From the NCBI GenBank assembly GCA_963663495.1, contig OY760427.1, positions 2,232,001-2,296,000 of the forward strand: 64,000 nt of DNA. Reading direction: 5' to 3'. This DNA is from G963663495 sp963663495. GTDB lineage: Bacteria; Bacteroidota; Rhodothermia; Rhodothermales; Bin80. A program made the position numbers and the translations under genes. Shown one piece after another: positions 46,663 to 55,824 of this stretch (its first letter is position 1; every line of letters starts with the position of its first letter). The notes beneath the pieces were generated by a model, which saw only the letters and a program-made list of their open reading frames with translations, searched no databases and was not told the DNA's origin.

Positions 46663-47015
46663 CAGTATTGGAAGGGGCCTACGCCCTTTGCTATATGAAC
46701 GCCCTGAAGCCTGTGCCTGCTTGGGCAGTGGGCGATTTTGTCTCTGTTACACGCACTGCGCACGAGCTGTCAATCTTGTGCCCTGCTTTGGTGGTGCCGA
46801 ACGATATTGAATGCAGTCAAGGATGGCACTGCCTACGCATAGAGGGCCCACTTGATCACGGAATGGTTGGCGTCATAGCTTCAATCGTGCAGCCGCTTGC
46901 CGATAGCCGGATATCGGTCCTAACTGTGGCCACGTATCAAACCGATTTCCTGTTTGTACGTGACCTGCGTAAGGCTACCGAAGTATTGAGGGCCGCAGGG
47001 TTTGTCGTTGACTGA
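46653..47015 (+). CDS. ACT-domain protein (ACT_7/CASTOR-like)
   Basis: 120 residues. LTVLEGAYALCYMNAL opening, VTRTAHELSILCP (conserved TxxELSIVC), then GWHCLRIEGPLDHGMVGVIA, LADSRISVLTVATYQTDFLFV. Small stand-alone proteins of this type probably bind an amino acid through the ACT fold; the ligand is unknown. Start codon lies inside gltX, 10-bp overlap. Confidence 0.85.
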   Translation: MRLTVLEGAYALCYMNALKPVPAWAVGDFVSVTRTAHELSILCPALVVPNDIECSQGWHCLRIEGPLDHGMVGVIASIVQPLADSRISVLTVATYQTDFLFVRDLRKATEVLRAAGFVVD

Positions 47016-47229
47016 TCGTACCCGAGGCATTTCCTGGTTGCTACTGGAGCATGCTCCCTGGCATGGCGGCTCGTGGAAAAGCCTTTCTTAAACAGAGAGT
47101 GCGTGCACTGTGGTGGCAGCGGTGCCGTGCAAGCAGATTCAGTTGCGGAGCAATTGCACGGTAGGGTAATGTTCAGGGGCATTCTTGGCTACTGCAGTGT
47201 TATGGGTTTCGGACGCGCCGGCAAGACGC
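47016..47229. other. Intergenic, no recognised gene
   Basis: No tRNA or terminator recognised. Contact between the chromosomal core and the decayed type I restriction locus. Confidence 0.3.
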
Positions 47230-47383
47230 GGCGATGGTAGCCCCCAGGCTTGTACGACGGGCTGTAGCCGGGGTGCGTTTCGCGGACGCGGGCTTGGTGG
47301 TTGGGGCAGGAATCGGGACCGCCTTGGAGAAGCGCGCATTCGATGGCGTTCTCGAAGGCCTGTTCGGTGGTGGCGGGGGTCAT
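47230..47383 (-). pseudogene. hsdR: HsdR, N-terminal fragment
   Basis: Starts MTPATTEQAFENAIECALLQ, the opening helix typical of type I HsdR (TExAFExxI...LL..GG), then loses similarity within ~50 codons. No nuclease or helicase domain remains. Located directly after hsdS, as in normal hsdM-hsdS-hsdR order. Confidence 0.55.
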
Positions 47384-47488
47384 GGCGACACGGACGATGC
47401 GGTTGGAGGATGTGGCGGCTTGATCGCGAGATGTCCAAAATGACGGGGGTCGAGGCCGCTTCGGGCCAGCCCGTGCGCCTCAGAGGCA

Positions 47489-48141
47489 TCAAGGTGGTGG
47501 TGGGGGTTCCCTCACGTCGATCTGTCCGGTGACCGCTGCCGAGACCACGGAGCGGCGATATTCGCGCAGACGTTCGATGGCTGCCCGGGTCTTGGCGACG
47601 AGCGCGTCGATTCGGGCGGTCTGATGGTCGAGGAAGCTGGCGATGGCGCGTTGCTCGGGGTGAGGGGGAATGGGATGATCACCTTGAGGATGTGTCCTAC
47701 ATCCACGCGCTGGTGACTACGGGTCGCCGATTGCACCATGCCCGAGAGCCGCTGTCTAATGGGCTCTGAGAGGAATTCGTAGAACGCCCAACGCTCGTCG
47801 TGGCGTTCGTTCATCCTCAGCGGCACGAACTCAGTGGAACACAGCGTTGGAATCGACTTCTCCGTCGCGAGCACAACGACACCCTTTCTGGGATTCAATC
47901 GTGGCACGAGCAACAGCGACCCCGTGATGAGACTCTTCGTACTCCCGATTTGGCTGGGTGGCTCCACAGTGCCATCGCCGGTTTCCTGAATCGACGGAAT
48001 CGAGTAATGGGAGACCTTGTCAGCCGTGTTCAGCGTGGCAGGGTCCACTGCCTGCTTGTCGTAGCTGGCGAAGCTCTCAGTCGGTCGAATCCCCCAATGC
48101 GCCGGAATCTCCCCCGGCCATTCCACGCCGGAGTCCCTCAT
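47489..48141 (-). pseudogene. hsdS: HsdS specificity subunit, shortened and frameshifted
   Basis: Begins RDSGVEWPGEIPAHWGI, a hallmark HsdS start, followed by one target-recognition region (SQIGSTKSLITGSLLLVPRLNPRKG, then HILKVIIPFP). After a one-base shift near 47650 the frame continues PHPEQRAIASFLDHQTARID and AAIERLREYRRS, the conserved C-terminal helices, ending at 47489. Only one recognition domain is present, against two in a normal ~400-residue subunit. Its 5' side is fused to the abiEii relic. Confidence 0.75.
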
Positions 48142-48622
48142 CAGGATCGGATAGGCCGATTGCGGGGGCGGCGGATTGATCACGTCGCAGACGCCAATGT
48201 CCACCTGTAGCGGAAGTCTGATGTTCCCCAGTTTCCCCCACACGAGACCTCGTTGCTCGGCCGCCATCGACCGGGAGGCGTCAGATACTGATCAGGGACG
48301 AGTCGAACACGACGCCGTCCTCTGGGCAGGGAATCGCGCAAATGATGTCGAGTGCTCTGCGGATCGCGTCTTGCGTGGTCGCGCCCTCGGCAAGCAGGTC
48401 TATGTCCTGGGTGCCGAGGTAGACATCGCCGTTCCAGACGAGGAAGAGCGACGCTCCCTTGAGAATGAACCGGTCGGCGACCGGTGACGCTCCCAGCCGG
48501 AACAGAAAGCGTTCCGCCACGCACCGTTGCAGGATTCGGTTGAGGTCTTCGCCCGGTGGGCTGAGCTGGCGCAGACGGGCGTGCACCGAGGCTGGATAGT
48601 TTCGTTGTTCCGGTGCCGACAT
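48141..48622 (-). pseudogene. abiEii: AbiEii-type toxin (nucleotidyltransferase), broken
   Basis: Starts at 48622 overlapping the abiEi stop (ATGA). NTase region FILKGASLFLVWNG then TQDIDLLAEG keeps the GS and DxD residues. A one-base shift near 48290 puts the remainder (EEQRGLVWGKLGN-like, then LPLQVDIGVCDVINPPP) in another frame, and the protein is cut after YPIL, where hsdS begins. Type IV toxin partner of AbiEi; non-functional here. Confidence 0.72.
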
Positions 48623-49227
48623 TAGTACGCCCTCGCATCGAGGATCGGCTCGATGAGTGACTTCGCACGGCACACGACCGCCGTGCGCCAGATCTCATCA
48701 CGGGTCGCGAGCCGCTGAGCGAGGACATCGTCCAGGGCTTCGTATGCGATGTAGACCCCGATCCGGTTGCGTAAGCGGAAACAGTCCACCACGGTGCGCG
48801 CCGGGTTGGTGATTCGGGCGGGCACCCCTTCGAATTCGGCATCCACCACCCCGTACCGGAGCGGCAGTCCCGAGAATCGCACGATCTCAAGGCCGGACCG
48901 GGCCAAGACCGGCTTCCTTCTGCCCTGTGGGATCGCAATCCAAATGCGGGCGGGCAATTGCGTGCCGATTTCGTGCACGGTCAGTGCGGTCAGCAGACAG
49001 ACGATGGCATCGGGAACCTGTGCGCAGACCGCCGCGAGGTCGCTGAAGCGGGTGGGGTTGACGTCTGTCCGCCGGTACAGGCCACGCCGCTCGCGCTCGA
49101 CGATGCCCGCCTCTTCCAGCCGACGCAGTTGATGGTAGTCTATCCCGGCTTCCTCGGCGTCGCGTGGACGGAAACAGGATCCGAGTTCCGATTCGCTCAG
49201 AAGTCGGTGCGCGGGCTCGGGATTCAT
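48622..49227 (-). CDS. abiEi: AbiEi-type antitoxin, copy beta
   Basis: 201 residues. N-terminal winged helix (EAGIDYHQLRRLEEAGIVER, RRGLYRRTD), then the DUF-type C-terminal domain VCLLTALTVHEIGTQLP, ARITNPARTVVDCFRLRNRIG. Transcriptional regulator/antitoxin of a type IV toxin-antitoxin pair. About 15 substitutions separate it from copy alpha. ATGA overlaps on both sides, so it was translationally coupled to the preceding hsdM tail and the following abiEii. Confidence 0.82.
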   Translation of the reverse strand: MNPEPAHRLLSESELGSCFRPRDAEEAGIDYHQLRRLEEAGIVERERRGLYRRTDVNPTRFSDLAAVCAQVPDAIVCLLTALTVHEIGTQLPARIWIAIPQGRRKPVLARSGLEIVRFSGLPLRYGVVDAEFEGVPARITNPARTVVDCFRLRNRIGVYIAYEALDDVLAQRLATRDEIWRTAVVCRAKSLIEPILDARAY

Positions 49228-49885
49228 GGCATTTCCTCCGTCGTGGTCAGGCCCTTCAGCATCTCGACGATTTCGTCGGTGAGCGCAACGATGTCCCGCT
49301 CAACCTCCCCAGGTGCACGTGGAGGGCGGAATCGGTAGAAGTACCGATTGAAATTGATCTCATAGCCCACGTATCCGTCTTTCCTGTCCACCTGCTTTCG
49401 TTGATCCACGCGTCGGGCCGGTACGGGCGCACTTGGCGGTCGAAGAACTCTTGAACGCTGGCCGGAACACCGCGCTGGTCCACGGGATCGTCGCTGGCGA
49501 AGAGTGGAACGCGCTCGTGATCGCGCAGTTTCGAGTCGGCCACGGGGTTGCCCTTACAGTTAAGATAGACCTCGGCCGTATCGTCTTTCTCGGAGAGCGC
49601 CTGGACGACCGCCCTCACAACCGGCACCCGCAGCTTGATCCCGGCCTCCACTGCGATGCGGGCCAGGTCGCTGCGGAAGGAATCACCGTCCATGTGGAGC
49701 GTGTCCGGCATGTCGGACAGCATGGAGCGAATGGCCCCCTGAAGCTCGCGTCCCCTTCGCCCGCCGCGCCCCTCCTTCGCGACACCGCGAGTCTTCGGAA
49801 CGCCGCCTGATCGTCCAGTCTAGCGATGCGCTCCTGGCTGGCTTGGAAGTTGAGGCGCAACGGCCGCTCGACCGTCACCTTATAG
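49224..49885 (-). pseudogene. hsdM: HsdM C-terminal region, copy beta (duplicated, frameshifted)
   Basis: Duplicate of the hsdM tail. From the junction (KVTVERPLRLNFQAS) through KLRVPVVRAVVQALSEKDDTA and VRPYRPDAWINE; at least two frameshifts (near 49745 and 49390) relative to copy alpha. Fused at 49885-49895 to the alpha abiEii fragment, marking the duplication breakpoint. Confidence 0.75.
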
Positions 49886-49889
49886 AAAG

Positions 49890-50010
49890 ATAGAAAGCGT
49901 TCCGCCGCGTACCGCTGCAAAATTCGGTTCAGGTCCTCGCCCCGTGGACTTATCTGGCGGAGACGGGCGTGCACAGATGCTGGGTAGTTTCGTTCTCCCG
50001 GTGCCGACAT
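49890..50010 (-). pseudogene. abiEii: AbiEii-type toxin, N-terminal stub, copy alpha
   Basis: First ~40 codons (SAPGERNYPASVHARLRQ, LNRILQRYAAERFL), then fused at the duplication breakpoint to the beta hsdM tail. No NTase residues remain. Confidence 0.75.
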
Positions 50011-50615
50011 CAGTATGCCCTCGCATCGAGGATCGGCTCGACGAGTGACTTGGCACGGCACGCGGCCGCAGTGTGCCAGACCTCATCACGGGTTGCGAGC
50101 CGCTGAGCCAGGACATCGTCCAAGGCTTCGTACGCGATGTGGACCCCGATCCGGTTGCGGAAGCGGAAACAGTCCACCACGGTGCGCGCCGGGTTGGTGA
50201 TTCGGGCGGACACCCCTTCGAAGTCGGCATCCACTACCCCGTACCGTAGGGGCAGTCCCGAGAAGCGCACGATCTCAAGGCCGGCGCGGGCCAAGACCGG
50301 CGTCCTTCTGTGCTGCGGGATGGCAATCCAGATGCGGTTGGGCAGTTGCGTGCCGATTTCGTGCACGGTTAGTGCCGTCAGCAGACAGACGACGGCATCG
50401 GGGACCTGTGCGCAGACCGCCGCGAGGTCGCTGAAGCGGGTGGGGTTGACGTCCGTCCGCCGGTACAGGCCGCGTCGTTCGCGCTCGACGATGCCCGCCT
50501 CTTCGAGCCGACGCAGTTGATGGTAGTCTATCCCGGCTTCCTCGGCGTCCCGTGGATGGAAACAGGATCCGAGCTCCGATTCGCTCAGAAGCCGGTGCGC
50601 GGGCTCGGGATTCAT
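50010..50615 (-). CDS. abiEi: AbiEi-type antitoxin, copy alpha
   Basis: 201 residues, same domains as copy beta. Intact frame; overlaps hsdM stop and abiEii start by ATGA. Without a functional AbiEii in the window it is an orphan antitoxin, which may still act as a repressor. Confidence 0.82.
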   Translation of the reverse strand: MNPEPAHRLLSESELGSCFHPRDAEEAGIDYHQLRRLEEAGIVERERRGLYRRTDVNPTRFSDLAAVCAQVPDAVVCLLTALTVHEIGTQLPNRIWIAIPQHRRTPVLARAGLEIVRFSGLPLRYGVVDADFEGVSARITNPARTVVDCFRFRNRIGVHIAYEALDDVLAQRLATRDEVWHTAAACRAKSLVEPILDARAY

Positions 50616-51337
50616 GACATCTCCTCTGTTGCGGTCAGTCCCATCAGCACATCGACGAATTCGTCGATGTGCGCAACGATGTCTCGCTCAACCTCCTCCA
50701 GTGCACGTGGAGGAGGGAATCGGTAGAAGTATCGGTTGAAATTGATCTCATAGCCCTCGGTCCCCACGTATCCGTTTTTCTTGTCCACCTGCTCTTCGTT
50801 GATCCACGCATCGGGCCGATACGGGCGCACTTGGCGGTCGAAGAACTCTTGAACGCTGGCCGGAACACCGCGGTCGTCCACGGGGTCGGCGCCGAGTGGG
50901 ACGCGCTCGTGATCGCGCAGCGTCGAGTCGGCCACGGGGTTGCCCTTGCATTCAAGAAATACTTCGGCCGTCTCGTCCTTCTCGGAGAGCGCCTGGATGA
51001 TCGCTCTCACAACCGGCACCCGCAGCTTGATCCCGGCCTTCTCTGCGGCGCGAGCTTGGTCGCTGCGGAAGGAATCACCGTCCTTGTAGAGCGTGTCCGG
51101 CCTCTCGGGCAGCATGGAGCGAATGGCTCCCCGAAGCTCCCGTCCTCCTCGCCTAGCCTCATTGCCCGCCGCACCCCTCTTCCGCGACACCGCGAGTTTT
51201 CGGAACGCCGCCTGATCGTCCAGACTAGCGATGCGCTCCGGGCTGGCTTGGAAGTTGAGGCGCAACGGCCGCCCGACCGTCACCTTGCGGTACCCGAACG
51301 CCGTCGTCGGAAGTATCCGGCTGACGATGCTATCCTC
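50612..51337 (-). pseudogene. hsdM: HsdM C-terminal part, copy alpha (split by IS1380)
   Basis: About 240 codons, open to the IS junction: SRILPTTAFGYRKVTV, RPLRLNFQASPERIASL, AIIQALSEKDETAEVFL, FDRQVRPYRPDAW, FNRYFYRFPPPRALEEVE. This is the tail of a type I methyltransferase whose N-terminal part lies at 53417-54900, beyond the IS1380 element. Joining GAGGAT to AGCATCGTC across the element restores the frame once the duplicated 6 bp are counted once. Confidence 0.82.
51332..51337. repeat. Target duplication of the IS1380 element (left)
   Basis: ATCCTC, repeated at 53417-53422. Five or six bases; IS1380 elements normally duplicate 4-5. Confidence 0.65.
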
Positions 51338-51419
51338 CTCCCTTATTCATGAGGGAGTTAAGTGGCGGGGAATCGTCGTTTAATATTATGGTGTAATATG
51401 TTGACTATACACGGTTTGA

Positions 51420-53150
51420 ATGGGATCCTGTGCGACGCTCAAACGTTCAGAAACCCCAATACCCATTCACCCTGTAACACACCCGATGCCAGATCCCAAA
51501 TCCAACCTTCTGTTCGCTTGCCAGTTCAATAAATCCGTTAAAGTTGTACGCTCCAAGACCGATAATCTAACATCGGATGCCGGCGTCATTCCTATGCGCC
51601 TGCTCATGGTGATCAGCACCTTGGCATGCCGACTCGCTTCCGTGCTTAAGGACAATCGGTCCCAAGCTCGGATTACGCATAGCCTTGAGGAGTTAGTGCG
51701 GCAGTTACTGCTGCAACATGTGCAGGGGTGGGGACGTCAGTCAGATGCGGACAAGCTTCGAAGGGACCCCGCCATGCGCGTGGCCACTTCTTCCAAAAGG
51801 GGTATGAGGGCATTACAGGACGATAGGTCCCTGGCATCCCAGCCAACCATGTCTCGCTTCGTGCACATGTTGGCCGGGAAAAAGAATTTCAAGAAGTTGC
51901 GCCTTTTTGTAGAGACATTCGCCATGGAGCACCTGCTGCAGCGTGGTGGCGGGAAGCGCCGCCCCGAGGTGGTCTTTGATGTGGACGGTGTACCGGTAGA
52001 TACACATGGCAAGCAGCAGGGCAGCAAGTGGAACGGATATTACAAGCGCACCATCTTTCTGCCCCTTATCGCCATATGCGGTGAGTCGGGCGACATGTTG
52101 GGGGCGGAATTGCGAGGGGGCACGCAGAATGTGGTGAAGGACTGCTACGGTTTCATTCGACGCATTGGGCTGGCATTGCGTGAACATGTGGCCGACAAGG
52201 TCATTGTCCGATTGGACGCAGGCTTCAACAGTGGCGAATTATGTGATAAGCTGGAGAACGACCGTATCGGCTACGTGATGCGTCTGAAAGGAAACGATGT
52301 GATTGACGGGCTTGCGGCGCCTCATTTGGAGGGTGATCAGCCGTCGGACGAATGCTACCACGAACTGCGCTACCGTGCAAAGTGCTGGTCCGTAGAGCGT
52401 CGTGTGGTGCTCGTGGTTGTTCCGGTGCCGGGAGAGCTTTTTCCGCGGCATTTCTATCTGATCACCGATCTGGATGTAGAAGCCTATCCGGCAGAGCAGC
52501 TTGTGAATCTGTACCGGAAGAGAGGAAAGGCGGAAAAGCACTTCGGGGAGCTGAATGCGGCTTGCTCCATGGCGCTGTCGTCGGTTCTCCGTCCGAAGAC
52601 ACACTATAAGGGCCGGCCTGTAGTGCGGGTGCCTGATGAGTCGGAACAGGATGAGTCGGAACAGGATGGGTCGGAACAGGATGGGTCGGAACAGGATGGG
52701 TCGGAACAGGATGAGTCGGAACAGGATGAGTCGGAACAGGATGGGTCGGAACAGGATGGGTCGGAACAGGATGAGTCGGAACAGGATGAGTCGGAACAGG
52801 ATGAGTCGGAACAGGATGAGTCGGAACAGGATGAGTCGGAACAGGATGGGTCGGAACAGGATGAGTCGGAACAGGATGCCGAGATCCGAGCCGAGAACGA
52901 GGTCCTGCTACAGGTATACCTTCTAACTTATCAGCTCATGCATGTGGGGCGCTGCCTTATGCGGGAGCCTGACGAATCCCAGATAAGTCTGAGCACCTAT
53001 CGCGAGCGTGTACTCAAGGTGGGGGCCCGCTTCGTACAACACGCGCGCAACATCGTTATCCACATTGCCGCCAGCGCAGATGCTGCATGGGAGCAATTTT
53101 GGCGACGTTATTGTCAACTCACATGGATCACGCTTCCCATGAAGAGCTAG
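51420..53150 (+). CDS. IS1380-family transposase with in-frame minisatellite
   Basis: 576 residues. FACQFNKSVKVV, LTSDAGVIPMR, then catalytic Asp in VFDVDGVPVDTHG, Asp in VRLDAGFNSGELC, Glu in LYRKRGKAEKHFGEL. Start ATG 51420 is supported by the aligned ATGGG at 35446 in the old relic. After SSVLRPKTHYKGRP the protein carries 16 tandem copies of D-(E/G)-S-E-Q before the conserved C-terminal helices (LLTYQLMHVGRCLM), adding about 80 acidic residues. The catalytic core is intact. Confidence 0.9.
   Translation: MGSCATLKRSETPIPIHPVTHPMPDPKSNLLFACQFNKSVKVVRSKTDNLTSDAGVIPMRLLMVISTLACRLASVLKDNRSQARITHSLEELVRQLLLQHVQGWGRQSDADKLRRDPAMRVATSSKRGMRALQDDRSLASQPTMSRFVHMLAGKKNFKKLRLFVETFAMEHLLQRGGGKRRPEVVFDVDGVPVDTHGKQQGSKWNGYYKRTIFLPLIAICGESGDMLGAELRGGTQNVVKDCYGFIRRIGLALREHVADKVIVRLDAGFNSGELCDKLENDRIGYVMRLKGNDVIDGLAAPHLEGDQPSDECYHELRYRAKCWSVERRVVLVVVPVPGELFPRHFYLITDLDVEAYPAEQLVNLYRKRGKAEKHFGELNAACSMALSSVLRPKTHYKGRPVVRVPDESEQDESEQDGSEQDGSEQDGSEQDESEQDESEQDGSEQDGSEQDESEQDESEQDESEQDESEQDESEQDGSEQDESEQDAEIRAENEVLLQVYLLTYQLMHVGRCLMREPDESQISLSTYRERVLKVGARFVQHARNIVIHIAASADAAWEQFWRRYCQLTWITLPMKS
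52635..52874 (+). repeat. 16 x 15-bp in-frame minisatellite in the IS1380 transposase
   Basis: Sixteen units of GATGRGTCGGAACAG, differing only at the A/G that makes Glu or Gly in the second position. Being a multiple of three it keeps the frame whatever the copy number. Confidence 0.97.
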
Positions 53151-53416
53151 CTAAGTCATATTTGCGCCTGCGCTTCGACACCGCAGGCGCCCAACGCGGA
53201 AAGCGGAAAGAGAAGGTAGGCAGAGGTGTGTCTACCCGACAGACGTCTTCCCAAAATCTCGGTAATGTGACCGCTATCGAGTCGGGAAAAGGGCCTAAAC
53301 TGGTGTTTTCAGCCCCTCTCATGGTCGTCCCTACGCATGAACAACGCACAATCGGTCCTGCAGGTACCGAAACAGCACTTTTAGACCCGAACAGGGTACA
53401 TCATGAATATTGCAGG

Positions 53417-54900
53417 ATCCTCGGGTTGTTCGTCGTCCATGACGGACTTCGTCGCACCGTCCCCGCCTTCGGCGAGGAGCCGAAGGATCCCTGCCGACTC
53501 TTCGTGCGGAATCTCGCGCCGCTTGTCGCCATGGCTGCGCCGCATGGAAACCCAATACGAGGTCGCGTCGATCAGCTGCACCGCGCCCTGTCGCTCCGGT
53601 GTCTTACGATGGGTGGGCAGCCAGACGTAGGTCACGGTTCCCGTGTTGTGGAAGAGCTGTTGCGGAAGGGCGATGATTGCCTCAAACAGATCGTTTTCCA
53701 ACACGTGACGGCCGATATCGCTCTCGCCTCCGCCGGTGTATCCGCTGAAGAGCGGGGATCCGTTCATGATGATGGCAACCCGCGACCCTCCCGGTCCAGG
53801 TGCGCCCCCGGGGTCCTTCATTCGCGAAAGAAGGTGCATGAGGAAGAGAAGCTGGCCGTCCTTGATACGGGGAAGCCCCGGCCCGAAGCGCCCCGCCGAG
53901 CCGCGCTCGTGCTCGGCCCTTACGGCTTCCCGGTCCACCGTCCAGTCCTTGCCGTATGGCGGGTTGGTGATCAGATAGTCGAATGGGCGGTCGTGATGCT
54001 CGCGGAGCACGCTCCCCTGCCTGATGTTCTCCGCGTCGCGGCCCTTCGGATCCTTGATGTAGAGATCCGATTGCGCTATTGCCCAAGTCTCCGGGTTGGT
54101 CTCCTGTCCGAAGAGGTGGATTTCCGCCGCTTGGTTGATCGCCCTCCGGGCGACGCTGCCGTCGATGATGCGCCCCTTGGTGATGTGGTCACGTGCGATC
54201 ATCAGCATTCCACCGGAGCCGCAACACGGGTCGGAGATCGTGTGGACCGCCCCCTTCCGGGCGATGTGGTCCTCGTCGTCCGCCAGCATGAGACCGACCA
54301 TGAGGTGCACCACATCGCGGGCGTGGAGTGCTCGCCAGGGTTCTCGTTGAGCGACTCGTTGAACTTGCGGGTCAACTCCTCGAACACCGTTCCCATGGTC
54401 GCTTTGTCGACATGATCTGGATGCAGGTCGATGTCGCCGAACCGCTGGACGACCTGATACAGGAGCCGCCCGTCGTCTAGGAACCGGATCGCATCGTTGA
54501 AGCGGATGGAGTGGAGCACCGCCGCCATGTTGCGGCTGAATCCGGCGATGTAGGCTTCCAGGTTGACCGCCAGACTCGGAGGGTCGGTCAGGAGCCGGAC
54601 GAAGTCGTAGCGGGAGACGGTGTAGAACGCAAATCCAGAGGCCCGGCAAAGCTGGCGATGCGGATCCGCCAGCTTGCCCTCCAGGTGGGAGTGGCGCTCC
54701 AGAACCTGCTCCTTTGTGGGTGCCATCACGCATTCGAGGCGGCGCAGCACCGTAAAGGGCAGGATCACATCGGGGTACTTGCCACGCTTGAAGGTGTCGC
54801 GGATGAGGTCGGCGACGCCCCGGATGAAGCTGACGCTTTGGCGGTGGTCGATGGGACTTGGGGGGTTCGGGAAACGCGACCGCAGAATCGATGGGGCAGA
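53417..54900 (-). pseudogene. hsdM: HsdM N-terminal and catalytic part (type I methyltransferase)
   Basis: Frames cover FIRGVADLIRDTFKRGKYPDV, ILPFTVLRRLECVM, the SAM motif ISDPCCGSGGML and the catalytic DYLITNPPYGKDW, then NGSPLFSGYTGGGESDIG and LFHNTGTVTYVW. A single-base deletion near 54320 (ACGCC-CGCGATG) separates the N-terminal third from the catalytic domain. No start codon is visible because the 5' end is cut near 54900. The 3' side is interrupted by IS1380. Three lesions make it certainly inactive. Confidence 0.85.
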
Positions 54901-55072
54901 AAATGCATATATTCAGAAGTTGATTATATGCGTTTTCTAGATGACTGTCAACCGAGGGTATTCCGTCGTCCGGGAAGCACACGGCCAATACGAGCCCATT
55001 CGCAGTCCAGCTCCGCCGATCCGAGGCACAGGTGCCTGCGCTCCCAGTGGGGGGGCGTTCGATACGCCGCTG
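54901..55072. other. Spacer, no recognised gene
   Basis: Between the hsdM 5' end and an IS1380 fragment. Nothing recognised. Confidence 0.3.
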
Positions 55073-55420
55073 GCAGCGGCGTCCCTCGGTTACATGGCCC
55101 GGATCAAGGAACGGGGCCTGCAGGGAACACAGCTGGAGGGGGCGCGCTGCGGCACGATGTGTGAGCGATTGTTCAAGGTAGCAGTCGTGGTTACCAAGTC
55201 TACGCGTCGGTTCAAGCTGTTGCTATCCTCGTGCTATCCGTGGCAGCGGCTATTTGCCCAAGTTGTGGCTCGGTTGTGCAGAGATGCTCCAGCCGCATAT
55301 GCACTTGCGAGGTTGTCACCCGATGATGTTTTCCGGTAATCCTGCCCTGATCAGGCACCGCGTTTCCTGAAGATCCTCCCGAGTGCGGGCGTTATCGTTG
55401 ACGTTCCCGCATTGGAACAT
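55073..55420 (+). pseudogene. IS1380 (first type) 3' fragment
   Basis: About 90 C-terminal codons (YMARIKERGLQGTQLEGARC, FKLLLSSCYPWQRLFAQVVA) plus the right end to TTCCCGCATTGG, closely related to 18715-19042. No catalytic residues. Confidence 0.82.
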
Positions 55421-55824
55421 TTCCATATGGGCGTTGGCAAGCGGATCATTCAAGCCATGCGAAACCACAATGGAACGGATCCCGACCGTCTTGAGCAGGG
55501 TGCCAGCTTCAAGGTCTGCCTCTGGAAGGGGCGGCAACGATGTGTCAGCGTTGCCGACTCATATGCGGAGCATTAAACGACGACTATTGCATGCCCGTAC
55601 GGCGTATGAATGCAAACGGATCGCTTGTTTGTCTTGCGGTTACACCATTGTTGAATTGAGTAAACTGAAAGTTAGTACAGCCGGCCACAGGTATTATTCG
55701 ACGGTTGAACATGCATAATTCGAGTCAATTAGACTTTCAGCGTGGTTTAAAGTCACATGACCGAGCAAGCCTTACTCAAGAAAAGATCTGAGCAAGCTCT
55801 GTTACATAGAGTCTTCCTATATCA
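55421..55824. other. Intergenic, no recognised gene
   Basis: Short frames only. A minus-strand stretch at 55430-55537 (ADLEAGTLLKTVGIRSIVVS) is open but unrecognised and short. Confidence 0.3.

Larger units (their letters stand above)
51338..53416 (+). mobile_element. IS1380-family element (second type) inserted in hsdM
   Basis: 2079 bp between two ATCCTC direct repeats. Ends share TATTCATGA in inverted orientation (left CTCCCTTATTCATGAGGG, right complement CCTGCAATATTCATGATG). The last ~265 bp are non-coding and recur as a solo relic at 7014-7281; the first ~375 bp recur as a relic at 35366-35740. Confidence 0.8.

Noticed and set aside
47016..47160. Possible tRNA downstream of gltX
   Set aside because: No T-arm GGTTCRANTCC and no cloverleaf could be drawn.
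52635..52874. CRISPR-like array
   Set aside because: Contiguous 15-bp units without spacers, inside a coding frame.
53087..54415. Long plus-strand frame of 442 codons
   Set aside because: It is antisense to hsdM and the IS1380 right end; no family features, composition-driven.
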